Shown in pieces: positions 24,531 through 34,255 of a stretch of DNA of 64,000 nucleotides (positions within the stretch are counted from its first letter, which is position 1; each line of letters starts with the position of its first letter). The DNA is from Amaranthus tricolor. Its lineage: Eukaryota; Streptophyta; Magnoliopsida; Caryophyllales; Amaranthaceae. Where the stretch lies: assembly GCF_026212465.1 (NCBI RefSeq), contig NC_080052.1, forward strand, positions 19,767,251 to 19,831,250, written 5' to 3'. Position numbers and translations under genes: made by a program. A model generated the notes under the pieces. It saw only the letters and a list, made by a program, of their open reading frames with translations. It was not told where the DNA came from and did not search any database.

Positions 24531-25466
24531 AGAGAAATTTATTTGCAGTTCATTGTTTATTTGTCTCCTTACTTCTTAGTTTCATTTATGCACGTAAAAA
24601 GTTGTCAATTAGGAGAAGTTCTAGGTTCAAGATTGTTCAAACTAAGAAATTTGAAATTATGATTATTTGGAATTTGAAATTATGATTATTTGAAATAATT
24701 AAGCATATATAATTAAAAAATTTGAAAAGTTGTTAATGTAAAAAGTCATCATAGTCGATTGTTTCTTTGTCTCATGTAACTTTTAATTATTTGAAATAAT
24801 CATATTGTATATAAGTGATGGCCACACATGAGAATTCTTGTAAGTTAAAAACATATTCACAATAGTGGGCTAAACCCAATTAACTAAATGCAACACATAC
24901 TAAGACCACAAAGATATATCATACTCCATACATAGATATCCTCTTGACTTAACAGATACCCATAAATTGCTAAATCATTTCCATGTAGAGATAAGTGACG
25001 AGGAATTGACTGGCCAACATGTTTATCAGATAAAAAGTAAACCAACAAATTAAAATCCTATCAAAGTCAGCCACAGTGCCAAAGCAATTTTTTCATTTTA
25101 ATTTAAAAACCAATTTTTAGCTGTCTGAAAAGCTATTTATCAAATACACGTTTTTAGTGATTTGACAAACTAACAAGTCTAAAATTAACTTAAAAAAATT
25201 ATAACCAAACACCCAAAATAGTTTATCAAGCAAATGTCCATTCCATTTGGCCTTTCTCTAAGTGGGTGACTTTGGTGCTCTATCTCCATCAATGTAAGAC
25301 AAAAATGACCGAAAAGGGACTAAAGGAACCAACCTGGCAGCCTACCATTCCAAATGCCAATTTCAATCCAATAATGATAATATGTGATACATATAGTGTT
25401 AAGCCATATCTTATGTTTCCTTCTATGCAAATTGGGTAAATATTCATAGTCCTAAAATATATTGAT
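24531..25466. other. Intergenic DNA, partly old repeat
   Basis: AT-rich with no gene. Around 25398-25466 the text starting TGTTAAGCCATATCTTATG looks like part of an older LTR. The text on the other side of the copia insertion (37170 onward, with ACTCCTATATATTGTTAATT and CACAATGAAAGG) looks like its continuation, so the large copia probably landed in an older LTR fragment. Confidence 0.35.
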
Positions 25467-25471
25467 GTATC

Positions 25472-26152
25472 TGTTGGAGTTTTGGTGTGACTTTGAGTAC
25501 ACCAATGATGTATGATGAGTTTGTGGATGTGTCTATGTGTGTGTATGATGATGTGGGAGTCATTTTGGGGTCTTTGATGAGCCGCTCGACCCACCTGAAG
25601 CATGCTCGACCCGAGCCAGTTGGCTCGACCAAGTCAGTTGCTATTCTGACCTGTCGCTTGACTGAAAAACAAGCTGCTCGACCAAGGCCATTTCGCTCGA
25701 TCGGTCGAGCGGGAGTCCAGAAAGCACTCTGTTTTCTTGCGCGATAACTTTTACGGGAATGTTTTAGTGTGGGCCTTTACCCAATTATTGGTACATGGCT
25801 ACTACTATAAATAGGAGCCTCATACACTCATTTCTAAGTTGATTCTTAACCCTAGCCAAACACAAACCCATCTCTTTTATCTTCTCCAAGTGTAATACTC
25901 CATTGTAAGAGTTCTTGAGAACTCCATTGTTATTCACATAATCAAGCAAGCTAACCGCCACCGAGGACGTAGCCCACATTAGGGTGAACCTCGTAAATCT
26001 TGTGTCTTTTGTTTTGCTTTCTTTCTTATTGTTTCTCATTGTTTATTATTGAAGATTATTGTTTACTTGCATTGAACACCCTTGCTATTAGTCTTGGGTG
26101 TTTTCTAGGGATAAAGTTTGAAACTTTAGGCCCTTGTGTGTTGGTTTTATCA
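25472..26152 (+). repeat. Left LTR of the copia element
   Basis: 681 bp with TG...CA ends. It contains a cluster of CTCGACC / GGTCGAG motifs at 25582-25712 and a TATAAATAG-type promoter box at about 25806 (CTACTATAAATAGGAGC), where transcription of the element probably starts. Confidence 0.93.
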
Positions 26153-26154
26153 AT

Positions 26155-26166
26155 TGGTATCAGAGC
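26155..26166 (+). promoter_or_regulatory. Primer binding site
   Basis: TGGTATCAGAGC, three bases after the LTR, is the standard complement of the 3' end of initiator Met tRNA used by plant copia elements. Confidence 0.9.
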
Positions 26167-26220
26167 TTAAGGCTTTTGTTGATGTTTGGGAGTGTTTAAG
26201 AGTGCAAAATTTGTGGAAAC

Positions 26221-27105
26221 ATGTCTTCAATGAAGCTGGACATTGAGAAGTTTGATAGGAGTGTAAACTTTGGCTTGTGGCAAGTCAAGATGAAAGCAAT
26301 CTTGATACAAAATGGGGTGCACAAAGCTCTTGAAGGTGAAGACAAGAAACCCATTGGAGTAAGTGATGCAAAATGGGAAGAAATGGATGCTAAGGCACTA
26401 TTGGCTATCCAACTATGTCTCTCAAATGAAGTCTTGAGAGAGGTTGTGAAGGAGACTACCTCCAAAGGGATATGGGAAAAGTTAGAGTCTCTTTATATGG
26501 CAAAAAGTGTGACCAACGGGCTACTCTTGAAGAGTAGACTCTACGATCTCCGATTGGAGGAAGGTAAACCACTTAAACCCCATCTTAATGAATTTTATTC
26601 CATTGTCATGGACTTGCAAAATATTGATGTTAAACTTGATGATGAGGATTTGGCCATTTACTTGTTGTGTTCATTACCACCTTCTTACAAGCACTTTAGG
26701 GAGACCTTGCTCTATGGTAGAGAAAATTTGAGTAGTGATGATGTTAAGAATGCCTTGACCCAAAGGGACTTGATAGATACACAATTGTCAAGTAAGTCAT
26801 CTAGTACCTCAAATGATGGTTTGTATGTGAGGGGTAGAACCAATAATAAGGGCTCTACTTATGGTAGTAATAGCAAGGGTAAAAGTAGGTCAAAGTCTAG
26901 GAGTTCAAACAAGAACAAAACTTGCAACTATTACAAGCTCAAGGGTCACATCAAGAAAGATTGTTGGAAGTGGAAAAAGAAGCATTCCAATGATGCGGGG
27001 AGGTCTAAGGAGGGCCTAAGTAGTGCCGAGGCTAGCTATGTGAATGATAGCTTTGATGGTGGAGTTTTGGTTGCCACCCATGAGTATAAGGGTGAGAATG
27101 AGTAG
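26221..27105 (+). pseudogene. gag: copia Gag (UBN2-type) with damaged zinc knuckle
   Basis: A 294-codon frame from the first ATG after the primer binding site. The N-terminus (KFDRSVNFGLWQVKMKAIL) and middle (KSRLYDLRLEEGKPLKPHLNEF) are typical of the UBN2 gag domain. The zinc knuckle reads CNYYKLKGHIKKDC, so the second cysteine of the CCHC motif is Tyr. The frame closes at a TAG (27103-27105) just before the protease motif, where the family normally has Trp and the reading continues into pol in the same frame. Confidence 0.9.
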
Positions 27106-27400
27106 ATACTCAACTCCGAGTGTTCTTTCCATATGACACCCAACAAGGGACTATTCACTACATATGAAAGGGTAGATGGAGGGAATGTCACTATGGGCAA
27201 TAATGCAACTTGCAAGATTGCTGATATTGGGAGTATTCAAATTAAAATGGTTGATGGTATGGTGAGAACTTTTTCCGATGTTAGGCATGTCCCCGGGTTA
27301 AAGAAACACTTGATTTCATTGGGTACTTTAGACAAGAATGGTTGTAGGATTGCTTGTCAAGGTGGAGTCTTGAAGGTCATAAGAGGGTCACTAGTTGTGA
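27103..27400 (+). pseudogene. pol: copia protease region, interrupted
   Basis: In the same frame as gag. The usual protease motif (Asp-Ser-Gly before CSFHMTP) reads NSECSFHMTP here, so the catalytic Asp is Asn and the following Gly is Glu. The segment to HVPGLKKHLISLGTLDKNG is the conserved protease to pre-integrase link. Translation then breaks where the 3.2-kb element is inserted at codon GTG-A|TG. Confidence 0.88.
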
Positions 27401-28254
27401 TGTAACACCCCTGAATTTCCAACCCCTTAAACGAAACCAGAATCGTGAAGGAAGGGAGGAAATTCGGGTGTTACATAAAAAAAAAGGGAATATAATTAAA
27501 AAAAACGCTAAAGATTAATTAAAAAGGGTGAGTAAGTGGAAATTTCGGCAGCATCTCTGCTGAAAACTGAGGATGTGACGAGAATATATACATGGATAAC
27601 ATAACTAAATTAATCTAAGGCCTTTAATGCCTTCAAGAATACGTCACGACAGAAAGAATCATCGTCGGCTCCTCAAATAATCAACTCTAACGAGGATCGT
27701 GGTTTCAGTGTTAACGCATCGATCTGACGGGTACTCAAGATGTGTTTTCACTACTATACATCCAAAAATTACGCAGCGGAATTATGGATTATATAAGGAG
27801 TCACATGGCTCCATACAAAAGAAATTTACACAATCCCAAAAGAAAACTTTTCAAGTAATATAGCAGCTACAAGCATTGGACTATTTGTATACAATTGTTA
27901 CGACCGTACTCCACTCTTTCCCCCAATGCATAGCAAAAAGAGCTCCTATACCTGTCATGTCAAGCTATGATCCTCCCGTTGCTCAACATAATGACCATAG
28001 TCAGATGTGTCATAGCAAGAACATCATAGAGAGTCATGAACAAACAACAAAAAACACATACACGTCAGTAATTAATGAACTTACAACAATTAAAGTCATC
28101 AAACAAAACTGTGGGCAACGATATAGTATGGCAATAACGAGTCTACTCATCTGTCTAAACACCTCTATTTATTCATAATTTCTCTTTCAAACTACTAATC
28201 TCTCGAGGTATATTCAAGGTAGTGGATCCTCTCTTTATTCATGGCATAGTGACA

Positions 28255-28520
28255 CAGCCAAGGGCGTTATCGACCTCCCGGCGCCCATTGGCAAAGTATG
28301 AGCTCATGCCCCCTCCAGCTGACCCTCTCGGGTCCTACCTTCGGGAAAAACTAACACACTGGGGTACTAAACCAGTGAAGAGGCCACCATTTTGGGGTTT
28401 GTAAGGCCCGCATGGTAACACCTCGGTCAAGGGGCGTTATCGGCCTCCCGGCGCCCAATGACCCAAGCATGCTCATACCCCCCTTACGGTGGTCCCGTCG
28501 AACCTCACCTAGGGGACTAT
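28255..28520. repeat. Two-unit internal repeat in the 3.2-kb element
   Basis: The GC-rich phrase GGGCGTTATCG.CCTCCCGGCGCCCA appears at about 28263 and 28434, each followed by CATGCTCATACCCCC-like text. Both units are also present in copy B (about 43245-43445, inverted). The phrase can form a stable hairpin. Confidence 0.75.
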
Positions 28521-29783
28521 TAAATCAACCGGACATAATCCAGTTGAGTCACGCCAACTAATCATACATCAAGGCTCAATAAGTAGGAAATCACTTCGAT
28601 ACCACACACAACCATGGTGCGTTCTCTACTATTTAGAAATCTGTTCTCATAGTCTGCTAATGTTTTCATTCTACTTGCCTATATCACTATTATGACTAAA
28701 CGCTAGCATAGTTCACTTTTTGGCGTTCTATAATTCTAATGCAATGCATATAATCATGAAATATGGATAATACTTTGAAACAATGAATATGATAATTAAT
28801 TACTGCGTGTACGTACCTGCAAGCGTCATTGCACAACCAAGAGTTACAAAAATCACCCAATTAAGTTCTACTTTCCTCTTATGAACTGGGAACCTATACA
28901 AGTTATGAGTAGAATTAATAAGCTCCCTTAACTACTTTGCCATACCAAACTAAATACCAAAGTAACCGCTATTACCCATTCAACATGAGTTTTCGATTAC
29001 TCTAACACGCACACAACTTATTCAATACAAGTCAAAATCATTAACTCAACACAACATAAGTCTTTCCATCTACTAAACCAACAATCAAGTAAGCTTTCAC
29101 AACAATAAAGTGCATTATATGACAATTTCTATAAACCAATGAGGCTCAAAGTATAAGGCCTCGTCACTATGAAATATCCTAGGCTACTAGCACTTGTATA
29201 ACAAGATCAACACTAGCAACTTATGATGATATTGATAAGTGATAGCCTCACGTTGTGATATCGTTTACTACAATGTACAAGATTACTCATGATGACAAGA
29301 AGGCATGAAAAGAAGCACTTCCCTAAATAATTCGAAACAAAAATGGCAACAATGGTTTCTTCCTACTTCAACAATGATAGTATTCAATTTTAATTACCAC
29401 GACCATACCACAATCGACTAACAATAATACTCAATATCATAACAATATCCACCATCATCTTTATAATACAAGTGACAAGTAACACCACTTTTGTGACTAA
29501 TATTCTCAATTATAACAACTATTATCACCTATTCACAATCAAATCATATATTCAAATCTCATAACAATCTATTCAAGTTTTAAAACATCCCCAACCATAA
29601 AAGTAGTACAATTATTATCACTTCTATTCATACTTTAACTCTAATTCATAGCTATATTCAAATCATCACTTAAACTCTTACCCATCATAAGATTTAATAG
29701 AAATAAAACAAAAATCAACACAAAATCCATAAACTTGATACAAATTCCCATTCAAAACAATGAAAATCAATTAGGGGAAGAAG

Positions 29784-30122
29784 ATGGCTTACAAAGATGG
29801 GACTAGCAAAAGGGATGAAGGGGTAAGTGGAGGTTGTGGTGGTGGTGCAGGAGCTCCGTTGACAGTGGAGGGAGGACAAGAACCGGCTGCTGGAGCTACT
29901 ATGAAGGCGCGAAGAACTGCGGAGGAAGAGCAGCCAGCTGCTGCTAGTTACTGCCGTGGAGGAGGGAAGAGAGGACGGCGTCTCTGTGGGGTCGTGCAGC
30001 AGGCCGGTGGTGGTGAGCGTGCCGGCAGCTGCTGGGTTTGGGAAAGGGAAAAGGATGCGGGAGTGAGGGAGGAAGGGAGAAGAAGAGAAAGAAGGAGGAG
30101 AAGGGGGAGGGATGACGGCTAG
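29784..30122 (+). other. GC-rich island with a spurious open frame
   Basis: The open frame predicts a Gly/Arg/Glu-rich chain of 112 residues without any domain. Its counterpart in copy B (about 41520-41960) does not keep the frame, so it is not a gene. On the other strand the region is pyrimidine-rich and resembles a transcript leader. Confidence 0.6.
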
Positions 30123-30160
30123 GCTTTAGTATTTAGGGTTTCATGGGCTTTTTATACTTG

Positions 30161-30163
<3 letters not shown>

Positions 30164-30226
<63 letters not shown>

Positions 30227-30281
30227 GGTTTATTTATTTATTTTTATCTCGATTCTCTTTATTTGAGAAGTCGTAACTATA

Positions 30282-30376
<95 letters not shown>

Positions 30377-30389
30377 CATACATATATAT

Positions 30390-30461
<72 letters not shown>
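30164..30461. repeat. (TTA)n and (TA)n microsatellites inside copy A
   Basis: A trinucleotide TTA run (30164-30226) is followed by a TA tract (about 30289-30460) that contains two TACATACATACATA interruptions. Copy B has an AAT run in the equivalent place (41463-41488). Confidence 0.95.
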
Positions 30462-30462
<1 letters not shown>

Positions 30463-30590
30463 AACATTCAAATCCGTATATGAAAGAAATTTATTAAAAC
30501 TAATTCAGAAATAATTTAATAAAATTGTAAAATCTTTAAAAGTTGTTAAAATATTAAATAATTTCATTATTAAAATCTCGGGGTGTTACA

Positions 30591-31653
30591 TGTGATGAAG
30601 GGGAAAATGAACGGGAGTTTGTATACTCTAGAGGGTTCTACGATCTCCGGCTCCGTGAATGTCTCCACAACTATCATGTCCGATGAAGAGACCAAATCGT
30701 GGCACTTGAGGTTAGGCCATATGAGTGAGAGTGGTATGCATGAGTTGAGCAAGCAAGGCTCGTTTGGAGGAAAGAAACTCGGAAATCTTGGCTTTTGCGA
30801 ACATTGTATATATGGGAAGCATAAGAGAGTGAGTTTCAAACCAGCTATCCACAACACCAAGGGAATCCTTGATTATATTCATTCCAATCTTTGGGGGCCT
30901 TCTAGGAAGACCTCACTTGGTGGGTGCAACTACTTGCTTACTTTTATTGATGACTACTCAAGGAAGGTTTGGTGCCATTTCATCAAACACAAAGATGATG
31001 TATTTGATGTCTTCGTTGATTGGAAGACCATGATTGAGAAGAAAATCGGGAAGAGCACCAAGACATTGAGAACGGACAATGGTCTTGAGTTTGTTGATAA
31101 GAAGTTTCTTCAATATTGCACCAAGGAGGGTATAGTGAGGCATAGAACATGTGTTGGAAGGCCTCAACAAAATAGTGTAGCCGAAAGGATGAACAGGACA
31201 TTGTTGGAAAGGGCTAGGAGTATGATCGCACAAGCTAAGTTGAGCAAGAGGTTTTGGGCTGAAGCTGTTTCTACGACATGCTACTTGGTGAATCGTTCTC
31301 CACACACTGCATTGAACTTTAAGTCCCCACAGGAGGAATGGTACAATTCACCGATTGATTATTCTAATCTTAGAAAATTTGGTTGTTCTGCCTATATTCA
31401 TGTGAGTGAGGGAAAGCTTGAACCTGGAGCTAGAAAATGTATTTTTATGAGCTATAGTTTGGGTGTAAAGGGATACAGGGTGTGGTGTGAGAAGACTAAA
31501 AAGATCATTACTTCTAGGGATGTAGTTTTCGATGAGAATGCATTGGTTACTCATACTGTGGAGAGCTCTCTTACTAACAATGCAGGTACATCTGATGACA
31601 CCCAAGAAGAGGTGGAGCCTCCCAATATTGATGAAACAAATGATGATGCTTGA
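30591..31653 (+). pseudogene. pol: copia integrase region
   Basis: The frame resumes after the insertion. A GAG-pre-integrase segment (HLRLGHMSESGMHELSKQG, then CEHCIYGKHKR) carries the His-Cys zinc ligands. In the integrase core the first catalytic Asp of the usual HSD motif is Asn here (YIHSNLWGPS). The second Asp is kept (RTDNGLEF) and the Glu is kept (AERMNRT), but the normally Gly-rich approach reads QNSVAE. The frame ends at TGA (31651-31653) followed by an A9 run, where a frameshift leads into reverse transcriptase. Confidence 0.9.
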
Positions 31654-31689
31654 CATGAAAAAAAAACCGTTTTTCTCGCTCAAAGAGAA

Positions 31690-33134
31690 AAGAGGATAAT
31701 TATACTTCAAAGAAGATACATAGAGGAGTGTGACTATGTGGCTTATGCTTTCACTATTGCTAGTGAGGTGGAGAGCGTGAATGATCCAAATTCTTACAAG
31801 GAGGCTATGGCCTCAAACGACTCAAGTAAGTGGCTAGTAGCTATGAAGTAAGAGATGGAGTCTCTTGCAAAGAACAAGACTTGGGAAATCGTTGAAGCAC
31901 CTAGAAACAAGAATGTTGTGGGGTGTAAATGCGTATTCAAGAAGAAAGAGGGATCAACTAGCACAAGCGCTCCAGTATACAAGGCAAGAGTTATGGCAAA
32001 GGGATTCACTCAAGTTGAAGGAATTTATTTTCATAAGGTTTTCTCACCGGTTGTGAAGCATTCTTCCATTAGAACCTTGTTGGCTATTGTGGCTATGGAA
32101 GGTCTTGAGTTACATTAATTGGATGTGAAGACCGCTTTCTTACATGGAGAGTTGGAAGAAGAGATCTTTATGAAGCAACCAGAGGGTTTTGAAGTTAAAG
32201 GTAAAGAAAGTCATGTGTGCCGTTTGAAGAAGTCATTGTATAGGCTAAAACAATCGCCTAGACAATGGTACAAGAAATTTGATTCATTTATGCTTTCACA
32301 TGATTTTACAAGGAGCTCTTATGATAGTTGCGTCTATCTTAAGAAGCTTGATAGTAGGTCTACTATATATTTGATTCTTTATGTTGATGACATGCTTGTA
32401 GCATGTAGAGATTTGTTTGAGGTGGAGAACCTGAAGGTGTTACTTTCAAGTGAATTCGACATGAAAGATCTTGGCGAGGCCAAGAAGATACTTGGAATGG
32501 AGATATTGAGGGATAGGGCAAAAGGAATCTTGTACCTCAGTCAAAGGAGGTACATTGAGAAGGTATTAAGAAGATTCTCCATGGGCGATGCAAAGAGTGT
32601 GTCTACGCCTCTAGCTTCTCATTTCAAGCTATCCAAGAAGCTATGTCCTCAAACAAAGGGAGAAGAAGAACAAATGGATGAAATTCCTTACACTTGCGCA
32701 GTTGGTAGCGTTATGTACGCAATGGTTTGCTCTAGACCCGACATTGCTCAAGCAGTTAGCATGGTGAGCCGATATATGTCAAATCCGGGTAAGGGTCATT
32801 GGGAAGCGCTGAAGTGGTTGTTGAGGTACTTGAAGGGAACCTCAAATGTTTGTCTCAAGTTTGGGAAAAGTTCAAGTGGGTTAGTTGGTTATTTTGATTC
32901 AGACTATACGGGTGACTTGGATACTAGAAAGTCTACCTCGGGAAATGTTTTTACATTGGGTGGAATGACGGTGAGTTGGCAATCGTCGCTCCAAAGTGTT
33001 GTCGCCATGTCCACTACCGAAGCGGAATATATAGCTATCGTCGAGTCATTTAAAGAGGCAAAGTGGCTTAAAGGGTTTGTTGGTGAGATGTGCCCTGAGA
33101 TGAGCTTGGTGCGTGTTCATTGTGATAGTGAAAG
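31690..33134 (+). pseudogene. pol: copia reverse transcriptase and RNase H
   Basis: Two in-frame stops (TAA at 31849-31851 and 32116-32118) break otherwise good homology. Present are NKTWEIVEAPRNKNVVGCKCVFKKK, LDVKTAFLHGELEEEIFM, SLYRLKQSPRQWY, the catalytic ILYVDDML, and the RNase H portion with DSDYTGDLDTRKSTSG and STTEAEYIAIVES. The frame is cut by the hAT-like element within the codons for a conserved CDSES segment. Confidence 0.92.
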
Positions 33135-33915
33135 TAAGGCTGAACAGAGTTTGGTCTAAACCGTAAACCAAACCGGACCAAACCGTAATTTAAATATTTG
33201 ATCTGGTCTACGGTCTAAATGGTCTGGTCCGGTTTTTTTTAATAAAAAAACGGTTTCCGGTCCGGTCTCGATTTTAAATTTTTCAGACCGGACCGGACCG
33301 GAAAACCGTAATAAATTCCGGTCTGGTGAAAACCGTAAACCATAGATCGAAACCCGTAATTTCCATTTTATTTAAAATTTTAAATGTTATTATTATCAAT
33401 ATTCTGGAAATAATAGGTTTAATCAGGTGCTGGATACCAAGAATAGTCTGGATTCTGGAAGGGTGTCTAAGATTGCATAGTGCAGACCAAGATGGAAGAT
33501 TAATTCTCTACTTGGCTACAGAAGGCTGGTGCCTTACGTGGAGATAAACATTATGACCCATGATTCTATTATAATCAATGGATGGCATACTGACTAGTGA
33601 CTATTATGAATTTACTTTATGTTCTACATTATAAAATTAGTGATGTACTTAACTATTAAAAATTTGTAATGTTTCGGATTTGGTGATGTATTTTGTTTAC
33701 AGATTATCGTTTATCTTAGATTCTCAATTAAAAAAATACAAAAAAAAAACCGTAGACCAGACCAGACCAGACCGTTCTAGAACGGTCTGGTCTGGTCCGA
33801 TCTGGTGTCTTGACTGGTCTAGTTTGGTCTGAAAAATTTCCAGACCGGAATTTCTGGTCTGGTCTGGTCTGATTTTTCTGTCAAACCAGACCAGACCGGA
33901 CCGTGTGCCGCCCTA
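33135..33915. mobile_element. hAT-like non-autonomous element (781 bp)
   Basis: The 8-bp duplication AGTGAAAG flanks the insertion (33127-33134 and 33916-33923). The ends are imperfect inverted repeats, TAAGGCTGAACA and TGTGCCGCCCTA, close to the TAGGGCTG-type termini of hAT elements. The interior is made of many GGTCTGG / CCGGACC / ACCAGACC motifs near both ends, which pair with each other, around an AT-rich centre. No transposase frame is present; the frame at 33326-33547 is accidental. Confidence 0.85.
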
Positions 33916-33923
33916 AGTGAAAG

Positions 33924-34142
33924 TGCCATTCATTGGCAAGAAATCAAAACATTTTTCATTGAAGAACCAAGCACATCGACATGAAATATAACTTCATCCG
34001 AGATGAAGTTGAGCACAAGAGAGTACGCTTAGCAAAGATAAGCACCAATGATAATTCGGCCGACATGATGACGAAGTCGTTGCCGACCGACAAGTTCACT
34101 CTATGTGTGAACTTGATTGGTTTAGAAGCTTCCTTGATGTGA
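33924..34142 (+). pseudogene. pol: C-terminal end of copia pol
   Basis: The RNase H reading resumes as AIHWQEIKTFF and shifts frame into KYNFIRDEVEHKRVRLAKI and NSADMMTKSLPTDKFTLC, the conserved end of copia pol, finishing just before the purine-rich tract. Confidence 0.85.
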
Positions 34143-34243
34143 AGCCCCTAGGGGGCATATATGTGGTGTGTTACTTGTTTGATTGTTTGTAGTGTGGTGT
34201 TGGAGTGTCTTAGAGGAAGTGTGTGATCATGGTGAACTCAAGT

Positions 34244-34255
34244 CAAGGCGGAGAT
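34244..34255 (+). promoter_or_regulatory. Polypurine tract
   Basis: AAGGCGGAGAT lies directly before the right LTR (TGTTGGAG...), the usual position for second-strand priming. Confidence 0.8.

Larger units (their letters stand above)
27401..30590 (-). mobile_element. 3.2-kb LTR-like element, copy A (solo LTR or non-autonomous element)
   Basis: It is inserted in the copia pol frame with the 5-bp duplication TGTGA (27396-27400 and 30591-30595). The ends are TGTAACACCCC and GGGGTGTTACA, an 11-bp perfect inverted terminus with TG...CA. The first 80 bp can fold back, since TGTAACACCCCTGAATTTCC faces GGAAATTCGGGTGTTACA. It contains a GC-rich island (29790-30120), an ATT tract and a TA tract, but no conserved domain. 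The same sequence occurs inverted at 41170-44298, where the plus strand reads like a transcribed leader (AAACCCTAAACAC then a pyrimidine-rich run), so the sense strand here is probably minus. TG..CA ends and a 5-bp duplication favour a very long solo LTR of Ty3/gypsy type. Confidence 0.85.
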
